A DNA stretch of 64,000 bases from Neurospora intermedia. Taxonomy: Eukaryota; Ascomycota; Sordariomycetes; Sordariales; Sordariaceae. The notes beneath the pieces were generated by a model. That model worked only from the letters and a program-made list of their open reading frames with translations. It had not been told where the DNA came from and did not search any database. Position 1 is the stretch's first letter, and every line of letters begins with the position of its first letter. The position numbers and the translations under genes are program-made. Location of the stretch: positions 3,596,001-3,660,000 of the forward strand of contig BTPP01000003.1 in assembly GCA_037102815.1 (NCBI GenBank), in the 5' to 3' direction. Shown here in pieces: positions 23,244-34,686 of this stretch.

Positions 23244-24308
23244 GATGTCTGATTAGGTGATATTTGAGCGAGATATGAGGAGGGCCGAATCGGGAATAGT
23301 TTGATTTAGAGCTTTTATGCACTTTTATCGTCGCTGTCTGCTCGGTCGGCGAAGCAAAAGAGAAATTTGTTCTTGGTTCTTCTGCGCGGCTGTTGGTTAT
23401 TTATCCCACAATCCACGGGTCGCAAGAATTGAAAGGTATCACAAAAGCGGCTGGTTGCTCAGTCCCGATAAGGTATTTCTGACGTGTCATGATGACGGCG
23501 TCAATAAAATAACGAGAGGGTGAAGAGATGCCTAGGGCAGTGGTCCGGAGGGATGAACTCGAGTCGCACAGCCGCAATGCCCATCGGGCCAGCAACCAAT
23601 CTGCCTCGCCATCTTTGTCCAATCACCATCCGGATACTACATATTTCAATCAAACTATGGGTTAGGTCACGGTAGAATGTTCCAAAGTACGAAGGCGCCT
23701 TACAAGGCTAACGAGAGAGAAGGGTGCACCGACATATTTCGCACCGCAGGTTTCCAACCGAGAACATGAAAGACTGGGAAAACCATGCATAGACACTCGC
23801 ACACAAACAAATCAAATCCAGTCCATATCTCACATGATCCCTCCCATCGATTGGACCTTTCCCAAATACCTCAATAACGCACTATAAAACCTCCCACTTC
23901 ATCCATAGAGGTGCCCTCAGCCAGAGTAGCCCACAACAAGACAGCAACACAGCCCACGATACCAGCCCTCTCGGCGATCTGTCCCGTTCGAGACGTAACA
24001 AAGATACATTGCCCGTATAGCGGAATTTATAGCTCCACGAACGAATGAGTGAGAGACCTCAGAATAGGAAAAACTTACTATGAGAACGGAACCATAGTGT
24101 CCATGCCAGGAGAGGGAAAAGAAAAACGTCAAGTGCGGTTTGTGTGGGTCGGATGTTCGTCAGGACACGAAAAGTGTTGATTCTACCTAGAGGTACTCTA
24201 CTTAGTTCGTTAAATTTCATTTCCACATGACGATCCAGTATGCCAATATAGTCTCCCTTTCCTATCCAGTAGGGATGGGTGGCATCATCACCATTGGACA
24301 CCAGGGAC
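23244..24308. other. intergenic between tandem minus-strand genes
   Basis: Should contain the promoter of the ankyrin gene and the 3' end of the CoA-ligase gene. No coding ORF. One TAGAGGTA octamer occurs at 24188-24195. Confidence 0.5.
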
Positions 24309-26413
24309 TTATAGCTTCGAAGCAGCAGCAGCTCCCCTCCTCTTCTTCTGATAAACCTGAATCTCCACCCCCTTGGTGTCCTCCCCACCACTCTTCAAGA
24401 TCCTCCTCAAGATTTTCCCACTAGGGCTTTTGGGGATCTGCTTCACAAACACCACGCCTCCCATAAGCCACTTGTACTTGGTCGTCCTCTTTTCCACCAA
24501 AACCCTGAGTTCATGCGCCAGTTTTTCTAGCTCCATCTGATTCTCCAGCGCCTCCGGCTTGTGCGGAACCACATATGCTCTCGGCCACTCCGTCGCCTCC
24601 GACTCGTCATACACGCCCACTACGCCCGCATCCGCCACCGACGGGCTGCTGCACAACACGGCCTCCAGCTCCGCCGGCGCAACCTGGTATGCGCGCACCT
24701 TGATCAGCTCCTTCAGTCGGTCCGTGATCCGGAGCCTTCCCTGCGCACTGATAGTGCCCACGTCGCCTGTGCGGAACCACCCATCAACCGTCAGCGCCTC
24801 CCTCGTGACCGACATATCCGGCTCCTGACCCTTAGGGGTCCTGAACATGCCCACGGGCAGATACGCGTTAAGCAGCGTCGGCGACCGTATCAAAATCTCC
24901 CCTTCTTGCCCTATCCTCGCCGCCTTGGTTTTCCCATCTACTAGCCCCGGAGCGGGCACATCCATATCAGCAATCATGACCTCGACGCCCCAATGCGGCA
25001 CGCCCGTCTCTCCCGCCTGCTCCACCATCTCCTTCTCGCTCGTGCCGCGCTGCAGCGAGGTGCTGCACGTCTCGCTCAGTCCGTAGCCCAGCCTGACTCT
25101 GAACCCGCACCGCTTGTACACCTCCACGACCACCTCGTGTCCGAGGGGAGCGCCGCCCGTGACGGCTGCCACGATGGAGCTGAAGCCGTTCTTACCCGTC
25201 TTCGGGTCGCGCTTGGCGTACTTTTCAACTACAGGAGCCTTGGCCAACATCACGGCAATGGGCGGCGCCATGTGCAGGTACGTGATCTTCCTCTTCGGGA
25301 TGGCGGCTAGCATGCCGTCGAGACTGAAGGACGGCATCACGTACACGGTGCTGCCTGTCATGATGGCGAGCAAAACAATGTTACAGAGACCGAAGACATG
25401 GTAGAAGGGTACGTAGCCGAGCCAGCGTTGCTGCCGGACCTTTGCAAGAGAGTGGTAGTCGGCTGCGTCGTGCCACATGTGCGCGCCGGAGAAGTTGAGC
25501 GCGTGGTGAGAGAGGAGGACGCCCTTGGATCGGCCGGAGGTGCCGGAGGACCAGAGAATAACGGCTGTGCGAGCGGGGGAGGCGGAAGAGGGAAGGAAGG
25601 AGGAGGGGACCACTGTTGCTCGGGAAGAGCGCAGAAGGACCTTCCAATCCTGGGTTTTGTTCGTCTTCTTACTGCTGCTGCTGCCGCTGCCGACAGAGGT
25701 GGGCGGTGACGATGACGATACAGAAGGGTAGTGGTCCTTGGCTGCATCAAATGTGAAGATGGGCACGGCGTCAAAAAAGGCTCGATCTCGCGGCTCCTGC
25801 TTCTCCAGCGCCTCGCGCATGGCGCCGAGACAGGCTTTGGCCGTGATGATGGCTTGCGGTCGAGAGTTTTGGAGGATCCAAGCGATTTCATCGCTCGTAA
25901 GGGCGGGTGAAACCAGCGTTGCGGTGAGTCCGGCGGCCAGCGTTCCCAGTAGCACGGGCGCAAAAGCAAGTGAGTTGGGAAGCTGGATAAGGACGACTGG
26001 GGCGATCTCGGGCCCTTGCGGGCAGGTCGGTGTTGGTGGGAGTTTGATGATATCGCTGGGGTTGAGACCCAGACTCAGCAGACCGGCGGCGAGGGCAAGG
26101 GCATCGCTTCTCATTTGGCCATAGGTGAGTTTGCGGTCTTGTTTAGGGTGGTGATGTGTCAACTTTGAAGTCTACCGAGTGCAAGGTTCCAGACGTTAAG
26201 AAGATGCTAACCTGAAGCATTATTCACAAAGATTGGCCTCTCATCCTGGATCTTGTCCAATACTTGAGCTTGAGGGGTGTAGTCGTTCGCAGACGAAAAG
26301 GGCTGACTGAAACACCAGTCAAAGGTATTGTTGAGGGGAACATGGCCAGGCGGTGCTCCAGAGTAAGCTTCCCTCGTGCTCGTCAAGGTCGATGGTGGTG
26401 TTGTTGTTGACAT
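24309..26413 (-). CDS. peroxisomal acyl-CoA synthetase / 4-coumarate-CoA-ligase-like enzyme, 676 aa
   Basis: ANL-superfamily enzyme that adenylates a carboxylic acid and transfers it to CoA. Exons: 26413-26212 and 26137-24309. The intron (GTTAGC to ACAAG) joins NNAS to DRKLTYGQM; the nearer AG leads to a stop. Motifs are complete: A3 ILWSSGTSGRSKGV near residue 255, PFYHVFGLCN, A5 LGYGLSETC, A7 GWFRTGDVG, A8 DRLKELIKVRAYQVAPAELE, and A10 PKSPSGKILRR with the catalytic lysine. The protein ends in SKL, a peroxisomal targeting signal type 1, so it likely acts in peroxisomes on fatty or aryl acids. A Ser-rich insertion (about 210-235) lies before the P-loop. The substrate cannot be told from sequence. 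No biosynthetic partner genes are adjacent. Confidence 0.9.
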
Positions 26414-29400
26414 GTTGTGGAGGATCTGTCCCAGAGTCCAGCCTTGCGAACTAAGTCAAAGTGACTGTTGGTGTGATGATGATGGTGATGGTGATGATGA
26501 TTAGATGGGAGATTGGAGACGTCCTTTCCTTGACCTTGGGTTAGAACCCGTTCCCAGATATCTGATACCTGGCTTGACTTCCATGGTCCTATCATATCTC
26601 TTGGCCGAGGCAGTGGGGTTGGATGGGACGGGCGGGAAGTTGGAGCGGGACACTGGATCTGGATCCAACTGCCCCTTGGACCTCTGAAGGCATTCAACGG
26701 GCCGGCACAAGTATGTACATGGTAGAAGCGGGAGAGTGTCGGTGATGGGAGCGGTTAGAGTCGACCGGGGATAAAAGCTACCCCGGAAACCCACTTCCCC
26801 CACCTCTCCGAGATCCCTCCACGCCCGCTCGGACCGAATGCCCACTTCCCATCCGGCTCCACCTCCACTCAATTCCCCAAATTCCGGGGAGGGGGGCCAA
26901 GACCCGCGAGCCCGCCAAGGCAGGGGAAGCGCCAAGATGAAGGCACGCTGATTGTTTCAAGTGCGGGACACTCGGCAGTTGTTGATGAGAACAATTGGGG
27001 TAACGATTTCCTTTGATGGCTGTAATAGTTCGGCGGAAGACGCTCCGATAATTCCGTGACAAAATCCTTCAAACAGGATGTACAATTCCGTGTCATCTCA
27101 TTCGCTGGCCTAGACGGGGCAAAGCACGGTGGATCTCGGTGGATCAAGCTGTCAAAAGAGTTCAGTTCCTGGGCGTAACCAGGGGTATGCCGGTTCAATG
27201 CTATTCCAATATCAACATCATCATCATCGACGATAACAACAGACGACGTCCTAAACTTTCATTTCTTTAGCAAAACAAAAAGAAAGGAAAAAGAAACCGT
27301 TTGCTTGGCGAGAAGAAGGATACGGCCAGGATATCCGGAGCGAGCAAGGAATGCGTAGGTACATAGTTTGAAGTCTACCGACCTAACGCATGTCAAGCGA
27401 CCTGCAGCCCATGCTTACGCTACAGTGAACGGCAGCAGGCATTAGCTGACTTTGTCAACAAACCAAACACCCAGTCATCAACAAAGCCAGAAAAAGACAA
27501 GGACAACATCAAACAACAACTGGACGAAAACGAGGCCTCTACTCCCTTTTTATACACACTCGGCCTGGCATCCACAGAATCCCTCGTCTTCCTCACCACG
27601 AGTCACTAGGTTTGATTACCTTCCCCACCCTGCTCTCCACCGAACCCAGTTCGCCCGTTCCGGTCCTGGGCCCTTCCATTCATCATCAAAAAGACTAAAA
27701 AAAAGGGGGGCTCCCCATCATCACGGGTACGGTAACCATTCACTTCGACAACCTACCTAAACTGAGCTCCTACCGGAGGTACCTCCTGCGCAGATGCAGG
27801 TACATGGGCTAGCTATTATATCGTCTCATTTCAGTCTTCGATGGCCGCTTCGTAAGCGCATCCAACCGTCGGACGCCAAACACTGAGCCAAGCTGTCCGC
27901 TGTTTATCATCCATCTTCCATGAGCGCTAGCGGTGCAAAGGAAGTTGAGGGATGCGGGAGACTGGGGAGGGGAAGGTTGAAAAAACAAGAATATTATAAG
28001 GGAACAGGTACCCGGGTATCACAGTCGATCCCATCTAGAACCCAGGCCTCTGGCTCGGTTCGACATGGTTGGTTCAACGCGTCAAGTTGTTACTCTTCGC
28101 TTCAGAGGAAAAAGATGAGATTATGAACGGCAACTTTGACTGGGTTAGAATAAAGAATCATCCCAGCTCCCAGGTGGGCAATGACCGATAAGGTCCACGC
28201 GCTTTCCACGCTTGAACTGTTGATCAATGTTCGGTTATCAACAACGGTCATGTACTACCACGCTAGCTGCACTGGTGCACGTAATACGTAGAGACGAGCA
28301 GGGACTAGGGGAGTTGGTAAATGAGACTGTGTTGGCTCCAGGTTAGTCTTGGGACTTTTTTCGGTCAAAGGACGCTACTGTAAGACTAGACCCAACTGGC
28401 TGGCTGTTCCACCCAACAATTGCTCTTCGTACGCACCTAGTCTAGGCTGGGGAGACACTGTGATAGAAGCGGCGTCTCCTCCGTCTTGTCTCATTTGCCC
28501 TGTATACAAAACAACCCTAGTACTCAATGAGGCCTGGAACTGTACTGTACCGAGAGGCTGAGTCGTCGGCTAGCCGTGTTGAGGCAGAATGTTTTGGGAA
28601 ATCGGTTGGTACTCCAGTCAGTTGGTCAGTCGGTAAGTCGGTGTTCGGACATTTTCGGATACTTTTTGCGACACGCGTTTGGTACGATTCAACTTTTAGA
28701 CCTTTGGTTTTCTCGGATTTAGAACGGGTCCTGTAAATGCCCGCCGTGAAGTCTAAGACATATGTATGTAATGGAACCCGACTGTTTGGGCCACTGGGCG
28801 CAAATGATCATGAGTAAACAAAGCTAGATGGTCAGTTACGGTGAGGATTGGTGGTCTTGACATTCGTTATATGGGAAAGAAAGATGAAAATTCAGCACAC
28901 GTCCATCAGTATACTGGAAAATGTCAGGACGAACGGTCAACATGTATGCCTAGACCTTGAAGGATCTGAACCCCATTTGGGGGTTGAAAATGCTGGTATT
29001 CAAAAACACACTCATATAACCCACTATCAATGATAAGAATTCCGCGCCTGCTTGCCTCAAGATATTTGAAATGGGATGCAGCTGCGAGCTTAGAAGCTAC
29101 TGCACCGCCCCAAGCAAGCTAAATGTAATCCTCTTCGCGCTCTTCTGCAACCCACGTGCAATGCTTTCGAAAATCGACCAAACAGAAGAAATCAGATAAC
29201 CAGCCCAAAGCGGAGCTGCACAAGAGCTCATAAATAACAGACGCAAAGACCAAAATCAGACAAAAACTGTGAAAGAAAAATGAAAAGGGGTATTATGACG
29301 ATGACAAACGGCCGTCCCTGAAGAACAAAAGAAAAAGAACAAGAAAAAGAGTTTTTCCCCCAGAACCAAGAACAGAACTTTCGCAAAACTGCAAAGTAGA

Positions 29401-29731
29401 AGGACGAGTTTGCCGCCGCCGCGCTGAGCCCCAAGCCAAGCGAAAATGAAGTGCTGAAGCAATTTTGATTCCTCCCAGAAACATGAATGATATCGAATCA
29501 GTAACAGAAAGCCGCCCCTGTAGTTTTTGAGCAAGTATATCGACGTCGTAGTCGACAATGCCGATAAATTAAAATGAATGACCCATGGCTAACCGTGTGG
29601 TTATGGTTATTGTCTTTTGAAGAGTTGTTGTAAAAGAAGAGCCGGGGAGAGTTAGTTAAAAATGGTTGGTCATAAAGTCATTCCGTTGGTGAAGGTGATC
29701 GTGGTGTCGTCGTTGTTTCGGCGGTTGTTGT
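26414..29731. other. long intergenic region, no convincing gene
   Basis: 3.3 kb with many short overlapping ORFs and no supported splicing. Near the CoA-ligase start is a GAT/GGT-type microsatellite (26475-26505). A perfect short palindrome GGAGGTACCTCC lies near 27776. Purine-rich tracts near 29270-29360 create spurious ORFs. Confidence 0.45.
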
Positions 29732-30075
29732 TTAATACACCTGGCTCTTGTCGCGTCGAATCATATGTTCCCATGGGACTGCTCCCCTTTGCCTGCTCTT
29801 ACACTCCCCACAGTCGACATCTCTAGGGAAAAGGGTGTTAGTATTTGGGTGTCGTAATTATGATCCTTTGGAAGGACAACTCACTTCTGCTCAAAGTGGG
29901 CTACGTTCGGTTTACACCTCTTGTGGGTGATAGTGTACTCACGACACCAGTGGGACGCTATCCAGCGCATGTGCCGGCAGGCATATTCTCTCTGGCCATG
30001 TCATGTCGTGTAAGTTTATTGTCACGAGTCGGTAGATGAACAGAGGATGTGACTTACTTGAATGTAGTCGCACAT
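29732..30075 (-). CDS. small cysteine-rich protein, 71 aa, three exons
   Basis: Exons: 30075-30058, 29991-29885, 29822-29732. Donors are GTAAGT and GTGAGT. Acceptors are GCCAG and CCTAG, the second preceded by an ACTAAC branch site. The joined protein begins MCDYIQREYACRHMRWIASH, continues WCREYTITHKRCKPNVAHFE, and holds a CGEC pair before a basic C-terminus. Cys and His are spaced as in small putative zinc-binding proteins. I recall similar short fungal proteins that start MC(D/E)YTQ and carry GHxRW and THKRC segments; all are uncharacterised. No signal peptide, so probably intracellular. Each exon is too short for ordinary ORF scanning; support comes from two introns that keep frame and from the family resemblance. 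Confidence 0.75.
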
Positions 30076-33000
30076 AATTCCTAATAGAACCCTAAGCGTG
30101 TGCAGAATCTGATAGGATAAGATGTGGCTGGACTGGATTGACTGGACTGGCACTTTTTGGTTGTTGGAACCTTGGAAACTTCGAACCGTTCCTGAGACGG
30201 GGCGGATCGACTCGTTTATGGAGTTGATGTGATGTCCATGTGACTGAAGCTATCAAAATAAACGGGTGAAAAAAATGAAGCGGGAACAATACCCGTTCTT
30301 GTACTTGGCGGTCTCCATCATATCCACAATCCAGTTATTGTCTCTCTCCACAACAAACTTCATCAGCCCTACTTCAGAACGCATATGAGCATGGTTGTAG
30401 TCGAAGTTGCGAACACGATGTGGTGTCAAAGTGGACACTGGGCTTGCCAGTCAGGCCAGGCCCGGGCATTTTTGCGAAGTTAGGAAGGGTAAGAAAAAGA
30501 AACGCAAATGGTTCATGACAAAAGAAAAACTGCTGTCACGATCCATGACACAAAGCTATAGTTCCAGAGATCGGGAAAAGGAACGTCGGATCAGGTCTTT
30601 GCTTGTCAGGTCTTCCCCAAAAAAAAGACAGTGCTTACTCTCACACTGTAAGAGGATTAGGTGGGAGGGTACGTAGGTACAAGGGTGTAACGCCTGCAGG
30701 ACTGACCAGCTATTATTTACTTCAAGATCGCTTAGGTGCCTTGGTGTATTTCCAGGGCGCCAACTGGCTTGGCTTCGACCTCAACCCAATCACGAACCCT
30801 AGCACACACCCTCTGTTGTGTGTCAACCAGTCAGACAAGCACCGCCCGAAAAACGACGAGAATGAAAGCGAAGAAAGCCATCTCCGGACCGAGAGCAACA
30901 AATATGATATAACTGATAGAAGACATGGCTCTGATGCACAAGAATACTCATTGTTGCGCTTATCAAAGTCAACGAAAATGCGTACACCGATCATGTCGCC
31001 GGGGAAAAAGAAAGGGGGGGAGTGGTGGGGGGTTGCAGCCAAAGTGTATGTTGTAACCGTTGTAGATGTGTACCTAGAGGTAGCGAGGGCTTAGATTCAG
31101 GCAGTTCGGACTTTCCTACTTGATGTGGTTGAAGGCGTTCTTCCCTTGCTCACAAGCGCTGCCATAGCACCTCTGACAATGCGTTGCAGCTGTGTTGGAC
31201 ACTCGCCGATGTTCACTGCCTATATGAGCTGCAAATAATGTCACTGTGGATTATGTCGATGGTAACGTCTCGGTAACAAATGGGATGTAACAGCCCCGTT
31301 ACCACCAACTGAGCCAGATGCGTTGATCAGCACAGTTCAGATATTCCGGTGCTAATGTTGGCGAGGAGCTGTGGAAAAAGACGTTGGGAGGCATTTTGTG
31401 CGATCATTTTGGTTTTGGCAGTGGTAACCCAAGACCCCAGCATCAAATTCCGGATGTCTACACTCCCGAGCCCGCCACAATTGTAATGGCTAAGGCAGAG
31501 ACAGCCATATCACATATCACACCCCCGTTTGCAGCCTCTGAAGGGGCGGGATAACAGCGCGGGTAACGGCAATTGGATGGCCTTGTCATGATCGCCGCCC
31601 AACGTTCTGATGCTTGCTGTATCAACAAGGAACAGTTGCGCCCAGAAACACCAGATTGGGTACGCTCCGGCTGGGTATGCAACCAAGTCCAGGGTCATGA
31701 CCCAGCAGCGCGGGATAAGGAAGAAGAAAGAACTGAAAACGCGGGGGCGCTCCTGTTTGTTTCGACAATGCGGGTTTTAAGTCTCAGGCACGCATGTAAA
31801 GTGAGGTGACCTCGACGAAGATCGCAGCCGCCTCATGGGCGTAAGGAAAATCAGCAAAGGGCGCAATTTCGTCGGTGATTCGAATTCCTCTCGGCAAGAT
31901 TGGCCTCGCAAGTCGGTCAGATATGGTACCCCTGGTTGGCACAAAACGGTTCTTGCGCAACGCACATGGCTTAGGTAACAGTTTCAGCGCATTGGGACGT
32001 TGAATTCCTGTTTCTAAGCCCACTGCGGAGATGCTTTTAAGGGAGCGCTGGCTAAGGATGACGGCTTCGACGCGTTACAGCGCCCGTGAGGGTCGTTCAA
32101 TGGACCGCTGGTGCTTGAGCAGCAGCGAGCACAGTCGAGAACAGTGGTTGAGAAGTGATCGTCCGGCCAGCTGGGACATGGGGACATGGGGCAGCCATGA
32201 CGTATGTACACTGGAGGCAGTCAAGCATGATCCAAGGACAGACCGGAAGTGGACCTAGCGATCCATCCCAGCCGTTGCTGAGTTCAGGCTGTTGCGGAAA
32301 GACGGGGCCTGCATGATCGAGCGTGTTGAAACCGGTAGGGTGTGACGGAAACCATGCTGTTGATGTCTCGGGAGGGTGGCTAGAGACGGTGGGCTCGCCG
32401 GTCGTCCAACGGGCATGGTTTTAGAATGTCTTGCATTCCTTTTTCCTTCCTGAGTGGGCTGTTCAGTAACAAGGAGTGTGATAAAAAGCGGGCGCAGGCC
32501 GTGTCTCTGTCAAAAGCTGAGCTGGGTATCAATATTACCAGGTACCAGGTCTGGTTTGTTTGTCAAGCCACGTGCTGCTCTGGGACCGGAATTTGACCGA
32601 GTCAGCTGGCTCCCAGCTATCTGGGTAGGATATCCCATTTGAAATATCGAACGGTGCAATTACCAAGGTGCATTGAAGGCCGTGGCGAGCCGTCAAATGC
32701 CAACCAAACGCCCATCGGAAGTGTATATGTAGGTGCTCGTCGGTAATGTGCGCGAAGAAAATCCCGTGGACCCGAGGCAGAGTCGATCAGAGGCGTCCGG
32801 CTACCGTACACGGGCTGAACCATAATTTCGGGTCGGCGGCGCTCTGCAATTTGGCGTCGACGTGGGAGTCAAAATTGGGGTGGAACTGTTTATGTGGAAG
32901 TGGCGAGAAGAAGGAAGAGAATGGACGTTGTGGTGATGGGGGAGTTGGGGATGATCTGCAGGCCCGCGGCTCGGGCGTCTGACACCCAAGCCCGAATGCC

Positions 33001-33708
33001 GAAGTGATGCTGCTCTCACTGCAGGTGGCGCCTGCCAGCGGGCAATCAGTGCAGCCCCAGATGACAGCGGCCCGGTGATAGACAATCACTGGGCGGCGCA
33101 CCCAAGCCTTCTAACGTCTCGCACCACCTTCCATTATTTGAAACGCAACATTAAAACTCAACGGGAACACAGGACTTTAATTCATCGTCACAACGTCGAT
33201 TCGCTCTTCATGTCTTTCACCCAAGACATCATCATGTCACTCAACCACCGCCGCTGACGAGATGACTGTTCTCCGCTCGCCCAGAGCGCCAAAGGCAGGA
33301 TGCACTCAGTCACCAAAACGACCGAGTCAAAGTATTGTTGAAGGCTTGGTTGACTTCAGTTCCTCTAGGAGGCACAAGAACTTGAATGCCAAATGCGAAA
33401 AACAAGAAAAAAAATAAAAGGGAACAGCAAGAAAGAAAAGCGAAAGAAAAGGCCCCAGCCCACGCAAAGCCAAACATCCGTCAAAGTACAAATGGCTTCC
33501 TTTTTCTTCCAGTCCTCAATATCACTGGAAACTCGACACCATCTGGCTGTTGTGTGCCTGGACTGTATGCCAGCAACCATCGCCCATCTCCAATCCTGCT
33601 CCAGAAGAAGCCACTACCTCCAGGGGCACCGAACCACTCCGACCGCCTCCTCCTCCCAAGCTGAACTTCCAAGGACGAGAATCCCGGAATCGTGCCACTT
33701 TGGGTTCT
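30076..33708. other. long intergenic region, one possible unassigned exon
   Basis: 3.6 kb without a supported gene. The minus-strand segment 30292-30434 reads like a coding exon (see findings). The rest shows only short overlapping ORFs. Confidence 0.4.
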
Positions 33709-34564
33709 TTACTTGGTGCAGGGCTTCCAGGCGAGGTTGATCTGCTGAGTGAAAGCGACGGTGGCATCGTCATCGGTGATCTCGCCAACAGCGCTGGAGT
33801 TCGAGCTGGTCAGCGCGATGCGGTTGTTGACGTTGAGGATACCGTTGGAGCCGCATGGCGAGTAGATGTAGCTGGCAGTCGGGACCTTGTCGGTCTTGGT
33901 GTACACCTGACCCTCGGCCCAGATGCCGCCACCACTGATGGTGGTCTGGGTGGTGGTAGTGTCTGAAGGCGCCTGGCTAAAGTAGTAGGTGCTGAAGAAG
34001 GTGCCGGTCACGCCGGGCTCGAGGAAAGCGTAGCCGTGGTACGTGCTCTCGAGTACGGAGAACTGGAAGCCACCGGGGTACTGCGCATCATTAGTTCCTT
34101 AACTCGGTCTGTTGCGGATCAGACATGGTCAAAGTGTTGGATGACATACTTTGAGGTTCAGGTGAAGCTGGCAGTTCTTGGTCCTCTCTGTCGGGTTGTA
34201 CCCTTTGCCGATGTAGACCTGAAATCTATCGAAGCCGAAGGTGATGACCTGGGATTTTTGTCCAAATCAGTATCGGTCGCCAGACTCGATTTACATACTT
34301 GGTAGCCTTCCAGAACAGGGAGGTCAACCACACCGTGCTATTCTACACTGCACGGGTGCTGTTGTTACAACGTACCGTCTTGTCCGGAGAGATACTGGTG
34401 GACACGGTGCCTTGCGGGCAGCCGTTGCCGGAGAAGGTGGCGCTGGCGATCTGAATCTGCTTGGGATCCGGAGCATCAGCCCAGCCATCGGGAGAGGGCT
34501 GGACAACACCCAAAGGTTTGGCGACAGCGAGAGCGGGAAGGAGGTAGGCGACAGAGAAACGCAT
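33709..34564 (-). CDS. secreted DUF4360-family protein with an apparent frameshift
   Basis: Exons: 34564-34376, 34249-34150, 34080-33709. A signal peptide (MRFSVAYLLPALAVA) is followed by GNGCPQGTVSTSISPDKT. Exon 2 gives VITFGFDRFQVYIGKG, then, only after a one-base shift, NPTERTKNCQLHLNLK. Exon 3 gives YPGGFQFSVLESTYHGYAFL, GVTGTFFSTYYFSQ and SYIYSPCGSNGILNVNNRIA, ending KPCTK. Order, length (about 220 aa) and cysteines match the fungal secreted DUF4360 family, of unknown role. Exon 2 is 100 nt instead of 99. The extra base lies in the T pair at 34198-34200 as seen on the minus strand (GGGTTACAAC), between the two conserved blocks. Either the allele is broken or the base is a sequencing error. 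Confidence 0.8.
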
Positions 34565-34652
34565 TTTGGCTGATTGTCAAAGATGATCGTTGAACGGGAT
34601 CAAATTGGCCGCTTGAGGTCAGGAAAGATTTGAGGGCTTTGTGGTTGTAGAT

Positions 34653-34686
34653 GGCTGGAGAAGGCTGGAGAAGGCTGGAGAAGGCT
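34653..34686 (+). repeat. three tandem copies of a 10-nt unit (GGCTGGAGAA)
   Basis: Direct repeat about 90 nt upstream of the DUF4360 start codon, in its likely 5' UTR or promoter. Confidence 0.8.

Noticed and set aside
26475-26505. GAT/GGT simple repeat near the CoA ligase start, considered as a CRISPR-like or tandem-repeat locus
   Set aside because: Short trinucleotide microsatellite only; CRISPR arrays are not expected in fungi and none was seen.
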